In this document: piece by piece, positions 8,270-17,902 of the stretch | How the letters are laid out: each line of letters begins with the position of its first letter | How positions within the stretch are numbered: position 1 is the stretch's first letter | DNA from: CAUZIZ01 sp965218775 | GTDB taxonomy: Bacteria > Acidobacteriota > UBA6911 > RPQK01 > JAJDTT01 | Reading direction: 5' to 3' | Assembly (NCBI GenBank): GCA_965218775.1 | Contig: CBDCLS010000005.1 | Span: 1,488,001-1,552,000, forward strand | Length of the DNA stretch: 64,000 nt | Program-made: the position numbers and the translations under genes | Notes under the pieces: model-generated | The model's database searches: none | The model's input: only the letters and a program-made list of their open reading frames with translations | What the model was told of the DNA's origin: nothing

Positions 8270-10636
8270 CTATTCTTCGGAGCGCTCAAGAAAGATCTTG
8301 CTGGTGACGATGGCCTTGACGGCTTCCGAGGGCCGGTAGTCGTTCCCCTCCAAGGCGTGCCGTGCCGAGACCAGCGTGTAGAAATCGCCTGACTGCAACT
8401 CGCGTGTGAGGGCATAATTCAGAAGCCGCTTGGAAAAATTGCCGACGAACTTCCGACGCTGTTGCTTCTGCAGTAGATAACGCTTCAAGTCCTCAAACCG
8501 CCGGAGCTGGGTACCATCTGGGAGGGTGTCTACCCCATCAGGCGAGGCCTTACCCTTCCGCTGCACACGCCGTCCAATTCCGTCGAACTCTTCGAGAGCC
8601 AGCCCCAGAGGATCGATGCGGCTGTGACAACCGGCACAACGGGTGTCTTGCCGATGCTGCTGGAGCGTCTGCGCCATCGTCAGCGAGCGCCCATCCTCGG
8701 CATCGAGCCCCTTCAATTTGCTTACCGAGATCGGCGGTGGAAGAGGCGGAGTACCGAGAACATCCCGCAGAATATAGGCACCACGCTCAACTGCGCTGCG
8801 CCGGTTGGGGTGAGAAGTCAGGCTGAGGATGCCCGCCATTCCCAACAGACCGCCGCGACCGACGTCGTGGGCCAATGCAACCTTGCGAAAGCCCTCCTCG
8901 GCAAACTCCTGCATGCCGTAGTGTCGCGCCAGCTCACGGTTTACGAAGGTGAAGTCAGAATCCAGGAGATTGAGGATGCTGAGATCGCGTCGAAAAATCT
9001 CTTCCACGAAGTACCGCACTTCGTCGTACATCGACTTCTGGAGCGATCCTGAAAACTCGGGAAAACGCTGTTGGCTGATGTCTAGATGGTCTGCAACCTT
9101 GTTGAACTTCAGCCAGTATCCGGCGAACTGCGTGGCGAGGCCCGAGGATTTCGGGTCCGCTAACATACGGCTCACCTGCGCCTTCAATACTTCCGGCTGA
9201 TGCAGCTTCCCCTCCTGGGCCAGACGCGTCAACTCGTCGTCAGGCGGACCTGACCACAAGAAGTAGGAGAGCCGAGCCGCCACCTCATGATCGCCCAGAG
9301 GAGCGGTGGCGTCGGATCCCTTCCGCTTCTTGTCACCCCAGTTGATTGGCTTGACCTCCCAGCCATGCTGTTCCGGCAGGTACACGAACTGAGGAGAAGC
9401 CAGAATCCCCTGCAATACCTGGCGGCAAGCATTCTCATAATCCAGGCCCGCTTCGACCTGTCGATCGTAAAGGGCCATGAGACTCGCAACGTCCTCCTTG
9501 GACAGAGGGCGGCGATAGGCGCGTTCAGCGAATGCACACAGGTCTCTGCGGGCTGCAGCTCGCAGTTCCCTGGGCTGAACTGTGTGACTGGAAGCCGGCT
9601 CGGAGGGTCGAGGCTCGGCGTGAAAACGGATACCCGATTGCGGATCGACCGCAGCGTGAGCGACAATCCGGTTCGCCGCCAGCAGATAGCGTGAGAGTTT
9701 CGACGGCGAAAGCTGCATTTCGAGCCCCTGGTTCAGGAAGTCTCCATCGCTCGCCGGCCCACCCGGCTGTGTCAGGCTGCTGAGGCCGAGATCCAGCCCC
9801 GTCAATTCGCGCACCGTATTGTCATACTCGAACGGAGTCAGCTGGCGCAGACGCGGATTGCTGGCGCGCGAAGACTCAGGGGTAGCGCGCGTTTCCAGCT
9901 CCCGCTCAAACCAGAGTCCGAAGAGTTCGCGCTCCTGCTCTGAGGGTTGGTGCTGCTGGTTGGGATGAGGCATCGATCCGGTGGTAATGGCTTGCGCCAT
10001 CTTGCCCCAGCTTGCGTTCCATTTGTGGAGTATTTCATCCTTCCAGCTCTTCGAGGATTCCTCGATGTCAAACCCGCCCTCCCGGGTCTTACTGTCGTGA
10101 CAGTCGTAGCAGTAGTGCTTCAGGAAGGGCTGGATGTGGCCTTCGAAGGTCAGATCATCTTCGGATCCAGACAACTCGGAATAAGCAATCTCTGGTGCAT
10201 CTGGTCTGGCATCCGCATCACCTTCACTGCCGACCAACTCCGTCGCATCCTTATCGATCCACTCGGCCAGGATCTTGATCTGTTCCGGCGTCGGTCGGGG
10301 ATGGCCCTGGGGTGGCATGGCGGAAGGGTCGTTCGAAGCTGCGTGAAGGCGCTTCATCAGCCAACTCTGGGAGGACTGGCTGGGGATCATGACCGGGCCA
10401 CTACTGCCCCCTCGAAGTGCAGCTTCCCGCTGATCCAGCCTCAGTCCACCCTTGGGGCTCTCGGGACCATGGCACCCCACGCAGTATTGCTCGAAGAGAG
10501 GGCGAGCCTTCGTATCCCAGGCATCGACTGGAATCGATTCCGCCCAGAGTGGAGAAAGCTCAGCGGACGGAATCCCAAACGGGAGGGTGAAACAGACAAG
10601 GGATAGCCAGCTACTCAGGCTGAGGGGAGACTTCAT
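8270..10636 (-). CDS. DUF1592 domain protein with c-type cytochrome motifs
   Basis: The 788-residue protein has a signal peptide and two planctomycete-type cytochrome c regions with CVGCHG (residues about 52-57) and CYDCHD (about 155-160). The usual DUF1587, DUF1595, DUF1592, DUF1588 and DUF1585 order follows, with a third heme-like motif CAGCHSRIDPLGLALEEFDG near residue 690. It is probably periplasmic and may transfer electrons, but the biochemical role of this family is unestablished. It lies 11 bp downstream of the DUF1552 gene on the same strand. This pairing is very common in Planctomycetota, Verrucomicrobiota, Acidobacteriota and Myxococcota and indicates a shared function. Confidence 0.93.
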   Translation of the reverse strand: MKSPLSLSSWLSLVCFTLPFGIPSAELSPLWAESIPVDAWDTKARPLFEQYCVGCHGPESPKGGLRLDQREAALRGGSSGPVMIPSQSSQSWLMKRLHAASNDPSAMPPQGHPRPTPEQIKILAEWIDKDATELVGSEGDADARPDAPEIAYSELSGSEDDLTFEGHIQPFLKHYCYDCHDSKTREGGFDIEESSKSWKDEILHKWNASWGKMAQAITTGSMPHPNQQHQPSEQERELFGLWFERELETRATPESSRASNPRLRQLTPFEYDNTVRELTGLDLGLSSLTQPGGPASDGDFLNQGLEMQLSPSKLSRYLLAANRIVAHAAVDPQSGIRFHAEPRPSEPASSHTVQPRELRAAARRDLCAFAERAYRRPLSKEDVASLMALYDRQVEAGLDYENACRQVLQGILASPQFVYLPEQHGWEVKPINWGDKKRKGSDATAPLGDHEVAARLSYFLWSGPPDDELTRLAQEGKLHQPEVLKAQVSRMLADPKSSGLATQFAGYWLKFNKVADHLDISQQRFPEFSGSLQKSMYDEVRYFVEEIFRRDLSILNLLDSDFTFVNRELARHYGMQEFAEEGFRKVALAHDVGRGGLLGMAGILSLTSHPNRRSAVERGAYILRDVLGTPPLPPPISVSKLKGLDAEDGRSLTMAQTLQQHRQDTRCAGCHSRIDPLGLALEEFDGIGRRVQRKGKASPDGVDTLPDGTQLRRFEDLKRYLLQKQQRRKFVGNFSKRLLNYALTRELQSGDFYTLVSARHALEGNDYRPSEAVKAIVTSKIFLERSEE

Positions 10637-10647
10637 TGGAAACCTCG

Positions 10648-11997
10648 CTATCCCGCCAGGGTCGAACCGAGCGACTCGGTGGCCTCCTTGAACTGTTTCA
10701 GCGGGGCACCCATGGTCTCAGCAAGCGACAAGAAGAGCCGGGACATCGAGCCACCTTGAAAATCGATAGCTCGTCCGGTCCTGATCTGACCGCCGGCGCT
10801 GCCACCCAGCAAGAGCGGGTATTGGGTACAGGTATGACGGTTCCCGTCCCACATGCCGGACCCAATCAGCACCAGCGAATTGTCCAGCAGAGAGCGCTCG
10901 CCTTCCTTCACCTCATCCATCTTCTGAAGCAGATAGGTGTACTGGGAAACGTGCCACTGGTTGATGAGGTGATACTGGTGCAGGGAACTGGGCGTCTCCT
11001 TGTGGTGGCTCAAGGCATGCCACTGACCCGCAACCCCCGGTATGAAGCTGAAATTACTGTACTTGGGACCGTAGCTGTCGAACATGAAGGAGGCCACCCG
11101 AGTCCGATCGGTACGCAGCGCCAACACCATAAGATCAAGCATCAACCGGGTATGCTCCCGGAAATTCTCTGGTTGATAGAGAGCGAAATCGGGCATCTCA
11201 CCCGCGCCAGAGGGATCATCGGGGTGAAAGCGGCGCGAGATGGAGGGCTCGCTTGCCTGATGCCGGCGCCACTCGGCCTTGTCCCGATCCATACGCTCGA
11301 TTCGCAGCTCCAACTCTCGAATGCCCTCGAAATACTCGGCCAGGGTCTGCCTGTCCTGGGCACCGATTCGCTTCTCCAGGTCCCGGGCTTGATCCAACAC
11401 AAAGTCGAGTACGCTGCCATCCCGCTTCAACCAGGACTTGTCGGAAAACAGCGCAGAAAAGGTCATGCGAGGATCGATCTCCTTGGCCAGGGGCTTGTCT
11501 GGACCCCGCCAGGAGATACTGGAGTCGTAGAATCCTCGACGGTTTCTGGAGGGCGCGATCCCCAGCGCCAGAGAGCGAAATGCCGTCTGATCACCGATCT
11601 TTCCGGCGATGAGCTGATCGATGGAAATGCCCGCAGCACTGTTGTCCCTACCTCCAGGCTCACCCGTAAGAAGCGAAGCAACCTTGCCGGCGTGTCCACG
11701 CTTGTCTTTCAGATGTGGATGACACAAATCCAGAAGGATATTGACTTTATGCTTGATCGGCTCCAGGGGTTCCAAGGTCGGCTTGAATTCCAGGGTCTCG
11801 CCCGCGCCCGAAGCTCCCCATTGATGGGTGTTCACTCCAAGGGGAAAGAAGGTCGCCACGAAACGAAGGGGTGCCTTGATCAGGGCTGAGTCGGTGGGTC
11901 CCGCCGAAAGGATGGGAAAGGATTCGAGCCAGGGAAGGACAACGGTAGCACCCGCAGCCTTCAGGAACGATCGGCGATTCGTAGGATCATGTCTCAT
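10648..11997 (-). CDS. DUF1552 domain protein with Tat signal
   Basis: The 449-residue protein starts MRHDPTNRRSFLKAAGATVV, a twin-arginine signal (RRSFLK), and continues with the conserved FVATFFPLGVNTHQWGA and later MWDGNRHTCTQYPLLLGG, typical of DUF1552. The start at 11997 is selected because it places the Tat motif at residue 8; the longer frame to 12243 adds 82 residues without family features. It is probably folded in the cytoplasm before export and works together with the DUF1592 cytochrome-like protein encoded immediately downstream. Its reaction is unknown. Confidence 0.92.
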   Translation of the reverse strand: MRHDPTNRRSFLKAAGATVVLPWLESFPILSAGPTDSALIKAPLRFVATFFPLGVNTHQWGASGAGETLEFKPTLEPLEPIKHKVNILLDLCHPHLKDKRGHAGKVASLLTGEPGGRDNSAAGISIDQLIAGKIGDQTAFRSLALGIAPSRNRRGFYDSSISWRGPDKPLAKEIDPRMTFSALFSDKSWLKRDGSVLDFVLDQARDLEKRIGAQDRQTLAEYFEGIRELELRIERMDRDKAEWRRHQASEPSISRRFHPDDPSGAGEMPDFALYQPENFREHTRLMLDLMVLALRTDRTRVASFMFDSYGPKYSNFSFIPGVAGQWHALSHHKETPSSLHQYHLINQWHVSQYTYLLQKMDEVKEGERSLLDNSLVLIGSGMWDGNRHTCTQYPLLLGGSAGGQIRTGRAIDFQGGSMSRLFLSLAETMGAPLKQFKEATESLGSTLAG

Positions 11998-12243
11998 CGA
12001 TGATGCCCTCGCGGCGCGCCACCAGCCCGTCCGTAACCCGGGTCGAATGTCATGGGTTCCCAGGTCGCGGCGGGAGTGGTCACCCTCGTAGCCAAATACT
12101 AAGCTTTCTAGATGCCTCGACGCAAGTCCCGGGATCTGGTCTGTCGTCGGGGTCACTCTCGTCGTGCTGGTCCGACTGAAACGGCTGTTCCACCTCTTTC
12201 TTGCCGAAGTGACTCGTGAGATGATGGCCGTTGGAGAAACCAC

Positions 12244-13146
12244 ATGACTCGAAACTCAATTTGCTCGCGACGCAGGTTTTTACAAGGTATGGCGGCCGTC
12301 CCGGCACTGGGACTCCCCGGGGTCGCCCTTGGCTCCTCCCATCAAGGGAAGGCGTCGATCTATAAGACTCTCAAGATCGGGATGGTGAAGATCGAGGGCT
12401 CCCTCGCCGAGAAGTTCAAGGTAGTCAAGGCAGCCGGATTCGACGGTATCGAGCTCAACGCTCCCGGCCTGAGCCTGGAAGACACTCGGCGAGCCATCTC
12501 CGAGGCTGGCCTTCCAGTGGACGGGACGGTCTGCACCTCGCACTGGCACGTCCGTCACAGTGACCCCAGCGCTGAGACACGAGCCCAAGCTCTGGAGGAC
12601 TTGAAGGAAGCAATCCGTCAGACCGACGCCGTCGGCGGACACAGCGTCCTCCTGGTTCCCGGGCACGGTAAGGACGGTCCGGAAAAGGAGATCTGGTCCC
12701 GATCCATCGAGAACATCGAAAAGGCCATCCCACTCGCAGCCCAACTGGGCATCTACATTGCCATCGAAAACGTCTGGAACCACTTCCTTTACGATCACCA
12801 AGGCGATTCCAGCCAGACCGCTGCCAAACTGGCCAAGTACGTGGACGAGTTCAACTCTCCCTGGGTGGGCATGCAATTCGATATCGGAAATCATTGGAAG
12901 TACGGCAATACCGGTGCCTGGATCCGAACCCTGGGCACCAGGATCATGAAGCTGGATGCCAAGGGGTTCTCGCGCCAGAAGGACGAGTTCACCAAGATTG
13001 GCGAGGGCGACCTGGACTGGTCTGACGTGCGCAAAGCCCTGGCTGAGATCCACTTCAAAGGATGGTGTGCCGCCGAAGTGAAAGGCGGGGACCTTGAGCG
13101 CCTCCGTGAAGTCTCCCGCAATCTGGACCAGGCGCTGGGCCTGTAA
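12244..13146 (+). CDS. Tat-exported sugar phosphate isomerase/epimerase-like TIM-barrel protein
   Basis: The 300-residue protein begins with a Tat signal (CSRRRFLQGMAAVPALGL) and then a xylose-isomerase-like TIM barrel of the AP_endonuc_2 superfamily. Visible strand-end motifs are GFDGIELNAP, IYIAIENVWNHF, WVGMQFDIGNHW, IMKLDAKGFS and WCAAEVKGG, whose Glu, Asp, His and Glu residues are the expected metal ligands. Members isomerise or epimerise sugars or cyclitols; the substrate is not predictable. The next gene begins 15 bp downstream on the same strand and also has a Tat signal, suggesting a two-gene operon in glycan or polyol breakdown. Confidence 0.88.
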   Translation: MTRNSICSRRRFLQGMAAVPALGLPGVALGSSHQGKASIYKTLKIGMVKIEGSLAEKFKVVKAAGFDGIELNAPGLSLEDTRRAISEAGLPVDGTVCTSHWHVRHSDPSAETRAQALEDLKEAIRQTDAVGGHSVLLVPGHGKDGPEKEIWSRSIENIEKAIPLAAQLGIYIAIENVWNHFLYDHQGDSSQTAAKLAKYVDEFNSPWVGMQFDIGNHWKYGNTGAWIRTLGTRIMKLDAKGFSRQKDEFTKIGEGDLDWSDVRKALAEIHFKGWCAAEVKGGDLERLREVSRNLDQALGL

Positions 13147-13161
13147 CGACGCTCCCTCATC

Positions 13162-14868
13162 ATGATCCCTTTAGATTGGACTCGACGGAGGTTCCTGCAA
13201 ACCGCTGCCGGAGCCACTGCTGGCGCCACCCTCCTACCCGCCTGCAGCAGCCCCGACGAGAACCCAGCAAGCATCGCCGAGCAGAGGAAGAAACTGGCGC
13301 AGCGCCGGCGCAGGATCATCGTCAACAACGACGGCGACGATGTGGTTCGTGCCGAGAAGCCCGAAGAACATAGCCGGGAGCGATTGACTCAATGGACCGG
13401 AGATCTGCGCGAAGACTTCCTGAAGTCAAGGTCGACCGGCCTGGAGGGAACCCAGGTCGATTCCATCTTCTACGCTTCCTGCGCGGCAGGACTGACCTTC
13501 TCGCACCACACCAAAATAGGGCACTTTCTCGACAAAGCAACCGACCCCAGATGCCTCGCCCAGGACCTGGTTGAACAATACGGTCAGGACGGCCTGGGAA
13601 TCCAAGTCGACTTTTGCCGCCAGAACGACCTGGAGATCTTCTGGTCGCTGCGGATGAACGATCGACACGATTCCTATCCCATGGGCAGCAGGAGATGGAC
13701 CTACGGACTAGCCCCCTTCAAACGCGATCACCCCGAGTATATCCTCGGGGTCCCCAAGGACTGGGAAAAGTACCCGGACGATCCGCCCAGGAAGCTCTGG
13801 TCGGGCGTCGACTACGCGCAGGCCGAGGTCCGGGACCATATCTTCCAGCTGATCCAGGAAGTCTGCGAGGGGTACGATATCGACGGGGTGGAGCTGGACT
13901 TCCTGAGGCATGTCCCCTACTTCAAACCGGGACGCGAGGGTCAACCGGCTCAAGCAGAGCATCGGGACGCGATGACCCAACTGATCAGGCGAATCCGCCG
14001 AATGGCCGACGAGGTGGGGCAGCGGCGTGGAAAACCGATCCTGATCGTCCCCCGCCTGCCCATCACCATCGAGCTCTGCCAATTCCATGGACTGGACGTC
14101 GAAGCCTGGCTGGCAGAGGGTCTCATCGACTTCATCATTGCGGGCTTCGGAAGCGCCAACTTCCGGCCCATGTCTGGGATCGTAGAGATGGTCGAGCTCG
14201 GCCACCGGTATGACACCCCCGTCTCCGCCTGCCTGAGCTGGGCTTTCTGGCGCCACTGGGGCTTCCTGGATAGCGGCTACGACACGGCCGAAGAATGGTA
14301 CAAGGCGAAAAACTCCTCATGGGAAGCCACCAATTCCTGGCCGGGAACCCTCCAGGCCTGGCGGGGCGCCGCCATGAATGCCTGGAGCGCCGGCGCCGAT
14401 GGACTCTACACCTTCAACATCTGGCATCCGGATCATCCGATCTTCCGCGAAATAGGAGATCCCAAGGCGATCGCCAGCTTGGACAAGATCTACGGCGTCG
14501 ACTACTTCAACAAGCGAGAACGGGCAATGGAGCTCAAGCCGGGGGAAGACCTCAGCGTCGACCTGAGTCTGGGCGCTGATGTCGAAGCGGAATCGGTCTC
14601 GCAGCTGCGACTTCGAGTCCATCTGATGGGATTGGCCGGCGGAGAGAATCTGCAATCGCGTATCAACGGCAGTGCCCTCCCTCAGCTGAAGCCGGCTGGC
14701 AAGTTGGAAGCAAACATCCAGGGTCACTGGCTGGAGTGTCAGTTGGAGCCCTCACAGATCAAACAGGGCGTGAACCGATTCGAGCTGACGCTGGGGCAGC
14801 CTGCAGGGTCGACAAAAGACCCCCCCCTGCTCGACGGGCTTCTGCTCGAGGTTCGTCACAAGAGTTGA
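13162..14868 (+). CDS. Tat-exported lipoprotein, glycoside-hydrolase-like TIM barrel
   Basis: The 568-residue protein has a Tat motif (TRRRFLQTAAG) and a lipobox-like LLPACSS around residue 27, so it is probably a lipid-anchored envelope protein. The central region resembles the GHL10-like TIM barrels: IDGVELDFLRH, PILIVPRLP, IDFIIAGFGSAN and ADGLYTFNIWH mark successive strands, and Glu in VELDF may be catalytic. The last 130 residues look like a beta-sandwich (LRLRVHLMG, VNRFELTLG). It likely cleaves or binds a glycan, but no characterised member was recognised. It forms an operon with the isomerase-like gene upstream. Confidence 0.75.
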   Translation: MIPLDWTRRRFLQTAAGATAGATLLPACSSPDENPASIAEQRKKLAQRRRRIIVNNDGDDVVRAEKPEEHSRERLTQWTGDLREDFLKSRSTGLEGTQVDSIFYASCAAGLTFSHHTKIGHFLDKATDPRCLAQDLVEQYGQDGLGIQVDFCRQNDLEIFWSLRMNDRHDSYPMGSRRWTYGLAPFKRDHPEYILGVPKDWEKYPDDPPRKLWSGVDYAQAEVRDHIFQLIQEVCEGYDIDGVELDFLRHVPYFKPGREGQPAQAEHRDAMTQLIRRIRRMADEVGQRRGKPILIVPRLPITIELCQFHGLDVEAWLAEGLIDFIIAGFGSANFRPMSGIVEMVELGHRYDTPVSACLSWAFWRHWGFLDSGYDTAEEWYKAKNSSWEATNSWPGTLQAWRGAAMNAWSAGADGLYTFNIWHPDHPIFREIGDPKAIASLDKIYGVDYFNKRERAMELKPGEDLSVDLSLGADVEAESVSQLRLRVHLMGLAGGENLQSRINGSALPQLKPAGKLEANIQGHWLECQLEPSQIKQGVNRFELTLGQPAGSTKDPPLLDGLLLEVRHKS

Positions 14869-14925
14869 CTCCGCGACTGAAAAAGTCTGTCCAAGGTCGG
14901 AATCCAGCTGCCCAACTCGCACGAC

Positions 14926-15798
14926 TCAGAGCGGCTGCTGATCCCAGGCGATCGGAAGGGTCGGTCGCCTTCGGTGACGTTCGCGGCGCTCGTCCTTGGG
15001 ACGATCCTTGAACCAGGTGATGAAGCGGACCAGCTGTTTGACTGCTTCCTCGTAGGCCCTTCGCCCCTTCTCCTCGCTGGCCTTCTCGGCATCGCCCAAC
15101 ACGCCCGTCTCACTGTAGCTGCTGGTCCATGAGACCACGGTGGCGGGCCCATTCGCGAAGAGGTCGACCCAGTTGAAGGGGCTCTCCTCCTCGTTGAAGC
15201 TGATCACGCCGCTCCTGATCTTGTCCTTCCGCACATTGTCGCCGTCGAGGTAGAGATAGAGGGACGTCTCGAGCTCCCCGGCATGTGAGCAGCCACCAGG
15301 GAACTTGCTCTCTCGCCAGCCTGGGAGAAACTCCTTGTCGACCGTCAGAAGCTGCCACCAGGCAGTCGCAACGCACTCGGCATCGGTCTCGAGGTTGGTG
15401 CGGCGGGCAATCAGATCCAGATTGGGCATGTTGGAGCCGTGACCATTGAGCAGCAGGATCTTCTTGAAGCCGTGATAAGCCAGGGATTTCGTAATGTCCA
15501 GCACATGGTGGATAAAGTGCTCGAAATGGTTGTTGATCGTCCCCGGAAAATCCATTACATGGCCGGTGTATCCGTAGGCAACGGTCGGCAACACCAGCAT
15601 CTTCTCAGGGATCTGGCGACCCGCACCTCGAGCGATCCCGCTCGGACAAACCAGGTCGACATCAAGCGGCAAATGGTGGCCGTGCTGCTCGACGGCGCCA
15701 CAGGGAACGACACAAACCTGAGCAGCCTCAACGGCATCTTCGATCTCAGGCCAGGTGAGCTTTTCATAGCGGTACTCGGTTTCACTTCGAGAGGGCAT
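14926..15798 (-). CDS. Creatininase family amidohydrolase
   Basis: The 290-residue cytoplasmic protein matches the creatininase fold. Metal ligands are visible in GAVEQHGHHLPLDVD (Glu, His, Asp), NGHGSN (His) and HAGELETS (His, Glu). The family includes creatininase, mycofactocin MftE and formamide hydrolases, and the members common in environmental genomes have no assigned substrate. It is encoded on the same strand as the enolase-superfamily gene upstream with a 74-bp gap, so both may belong to one catabolic unit. Confidence 0.9.
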   Translation of the reverse strand: MPSRSETEYRYEKLTWPEIEDAVEAAQVCVVPCGAVEQHGHHLPLDVDLVCPSGIARGAGRQIPEKMLVLPTVAYGYTGHVMDFPGTINNHFEHFIHHVLDITKSLAYHGFKKILLLNGHGSNMPNLDLIARRTNLETDAECVATAWWQLLTVDKEFLPGWRESKFPGGCSHAGELETSLYLYLDGDNVRKDKIRSGVISFNEEESPFNWVDLFANGPATVVSWTSSYSETGVLGDAEKASEEKGRRAYEEAVKQLVRFITWFKDRPKDERRERHRRRPTLPIAWDQQPL

Positions 15799-15872
15799 GG
15801 GAGAGAGTCTCCAGTGTTGTTGAAGCCTACTAGAAGAAAATATCCGGCTTCCGTTGTTTCTCTGGTCCCCGC

Positions 15873-17048
15873 CTACTCCAGCGGTGGAGCCTGGTCGTCG
15901 GGTCCCATGATGTAGAGGCCAGCACCGTGCCGACGTCCCCAGGGGCTGGGGCTGGAACCGGGTGAGGGAGTATCAACGGCGCATCGGTCCAGATGCTCCT
16001 CGTCAAAGCTGATCCCAAGCCCCGGCGCGTCACCCAGAATCAGCCAACCATCCTCGACACGGGAGTCCGTCTGGAGGGCTTCTTCACGACCGGCATCCAC
16101 AAACTCCATCATCCAGTGGTTGGGTAGACAGGCAGCCAGATGCCCCATGAAGTTGGCGGGGCAGTTCATCATGGACACGGGCAGCTCGAAAGCGTAGGCC
16201 AGATCGGCCACCTGCATAGCTCCCGTAATACCGCTGCTGCCAACGCCAATCTGAACGACGTCGACCGCCTGGTTGGCCATTAACGGCATGTAATCGCTTA
16301 AATCATTCAGGTTCTCACCCGTGGCCACGGCGGCCTTTACACTCTCGGAGACCTTGCGAAGGCCCCGATAGTCCCAGCGTCGCGCGGGCTCCTCGACCCA
16401 AGTGAGATCGTAATGCTCTTCGAAGTAACAGATGTTCCGGATCGCCTGACTGGGGGACCAATACTCATTGGAATCGATCATGAGTACAGGTGTCTTTCCC
16501 GAAATAGCAAGGGCCTCTGACATGATTCCGATTCGCCGTAGATCCGATTCTCGGTCCAGTCCCACCTTCAGCTTCCCGGCGCAGATTCCCTGTTGAGCCT
16601 TCCCTTCGTAGAACGCCTGCAGCTGCTGGTCCGAGAGGCACGATTCGATGCCACTGGCATAGAGCTTGACGTAGCGGGTGGATGCCCCCAGCGTCTTCCA
16701 GAGGGGCTCCTCGTTGATCTTGGCCTTCAAGTCCCAAAGGGCAGTGTCCAGGCAGCCGATGGCGTCATTGGCAGAACCTTCGTTCCCCCCTTTGAAGACC
16801 TTGTCCACCATCGTTTTCCACAGTCCTCGCACTCCGCGTGGATCCCGACCCACCAACAAAGATGCCAAGGCGTGAATCGATTCTCGAGCTCCGGCGGAGC
16901 CGAGACAGACCCCTGTCAGGTCTTCGTCTGTGTCGATGAACAGCGCCAGGTCGCACGCCTTGTTCCGTCCTTCGGGGGAATTCGCGTCCCCCAGGGGACG
17001 GGACATGTCATATTCGTAGAGTTGGGTTCGGATATTTCGTATTTTCAT
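15873..17048 (-). CDS. Enolase superfamily enzyme (mandelate racemase/muconate lactonizing type)
   Basis: The 391-residue protein has an alpha/beta capping domain and a (beta/alpha)7-beta barrel. Visible active-site motifs are the KxK pair in CAGKLKVG, metal ligands Asp in LMIDSNEYW, Glu in TWVEEPARRWD and Glu in ATGENL. This arrangement suits dehydratases and racemases that abstract the alpha-proton of carboxylate sugars; the precise acid-sugar substrate cannot be read. The final 45 residues, after the usual GISFDEEHL end, are low-complexity and proline/glycine rich. It is probably co-transcribed with the creatininase gene. Confidence 0.87.
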   Translation of the reverse strand: MKIRNIRTQLYEYDMSRPLGDANSPEGRNKACDLALFIDTDEDLTGVCLGSAGARESIHALASLLVGRDPRGVRGLWKTMVDKVFKGGNEGSANDAIGCLDTALWDLKAKINEEPLWKTLGASTRYVKLYASGIESCLSDQQLQAFYEGKAQQGICAGKLKVGLDRESDLRRIGIMSEALAISGKTPVLMIDSNEYWSPSQAIRNICYFEEHYDLTWVEEPARRWDYRGLRKVSESVKAAVATGENLNDLSDYMPLMANQAVDVVQIGVGSSGITGAMQVADLAYAFELPVSMMNCPANFMGHLAACLPNHWMMEFVDAGREEALQTDSRVEDGWLILGDAPGLGISFDEEHLDRCAVDTPSPGSSPSPWGRRHGAGLYIMGPDDQAPPLE

Positions 17049-17132
17049 CGGGGTGCAAGTGAGAATATCACAAAAAGATCTCTTTTCAATTCTTTTTTCT
17101 TATAATTCAGTTCTAATAACAAACCTATTATT

Positions 17133-17161
17133 TTGACAATACGAACTAAAGACCGTACTAT
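17133..17161 (+). promoter_or_regulatory. Sigma-70-type promoter of phd-vapC operon
   Basis: A perfect -35 box TTGACA (17133-17138), a 17-bp spacer and a -10 box TACTAT (17156-17161) precede the antitoxin. The expected transcription start is at about 17168, the A of the ATG itself, so the message would be leaderless. An AT-rich TAATA/TATTA inverted repeat just upstream could be an operator for the antitoxin. Confidence 0.6.
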
Positions 17162-17167
17162 TTCCCT

Positions 17168-17425
17168 ATGAAGACTGTAAGCGTGGACCAGCTAAAACGT
17201 CATCTTTCCGCCTTTTTGAAGGAGACCAAGCAGGGTGAACCGATCCTGGTTACACGCCATAACAAGCCCATCGCTCGTCTGACCTCGGCCACCTCAGTTC
17301 AGGTTCACAGGGGGCGCCACTTCGGCGAGGGGCGACTAGAACCCTTGAAGCCAGGCTCTTCCGCTACATCGGGACGCTACCTCGAAGTCCTTCGCGACGA
17401 TCGACAGCCCAGCTGGCTGAAATGA
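17168..17425 (+). CDS. Type II antitoxin, Phd/YefM family
   Basis: The 85-residue protein starts MKTVSVDQLKRHLSAFLKE and contains GEPILVTRHNKPIARL, the standard Phd/YefM DNA-binding N-terminal fold; the tail from about residue 50 is basic and flexible, as expected for the toxin-wrapping part. It should neutralise the PIN-domain toxin encoded next and repress its own promoter. The stop overlaps the toxin start by four bases (17422-17425), giving coupled translation in the usual antitoxin-first order. Confidence 0.9.
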   Translation: MKTVSVDQLKRHLSAFLKETKQGEPILVTRHNKPIARLTSATSVQVHRGRHFGEGRLEPLKPGSSATSGRYLEVLRDDRQPSWLK

Positions 17426-17859
17426 CCCCACCAGACAAGAGATTCTACCTCGACACTTCAGCCTATCTGTGCATCCTTCTGAACGAACGCGGTGCGGCAA
17501 AGCTAACTACGGAGATAGCTGCGGAGCACCTTTTGTCCAGTGTCTTGTTGATTCTCGAAGCCAACCGGAATCTGGTTCGCCTCTCCCGACAGGGAGACCT
17601 CGACGCCAGAGATTTAAGCGTTTATCTAGAGAGAGTCAGTCAAGATCGGGAACTCTTCCTGCTACGCGATCTAACACTTGATCTCTGTGAGGGCTGGGAG
17701 ATGCCGGTCTTATCAACACCCAGGTCTCTCGATCTCGCCCATCTTAGGACCGCCCTCTGGTTTCACCGCCGACAACCCCTCACGCGGTTTATCAGTCTGG
17801 ATGCGGAGCAGAATCAGGCGGCCCGAGAACTTGGCTTGCCGATTGAACCGGCAGTCTAG
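17422..17859 (+). CDS. Type II toxin, PIN-domain ribonuclease (VapC-like)
   Basis: The 145-residue protein has PIN nuclease acidic residues: Asp in FYLDTSAYL (about residue 10), Glu in LILEANRN (about 51), Asp in RSLDLAHLRTA (about 102) and Asp in FISLDAEQNQAARELG (about 125). These would bind magnesium for RNA cleavage. It overlaps the antitoxin gene by ATGA. Its target RNA is unknown. Confidence 0.9.
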   Translation: MTPPDKRFYLDTSAYLCILLNERGAAKLTTEIAAEHLLSSVLLILEANRNLVRLSRQGDLDARDLSVYLERVSQDRELFLLRDLTLDLCEGWEMPVLSTPRSLDLAHLRTALWFHRRQPLTRFISLDAEQNQAARELGLPIEPAV

Positions 17860-17902
17860 GTACACTGGAGCCTTCTCGCCCCAAGCCGAGGTTCGCTCTC
17901 CG

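Noticed and set aside
10636..11889. A 417-residue plus-strand frame over the DUF1552 gene
   Set aside because: Antisense shadow of a confidently recognised family.
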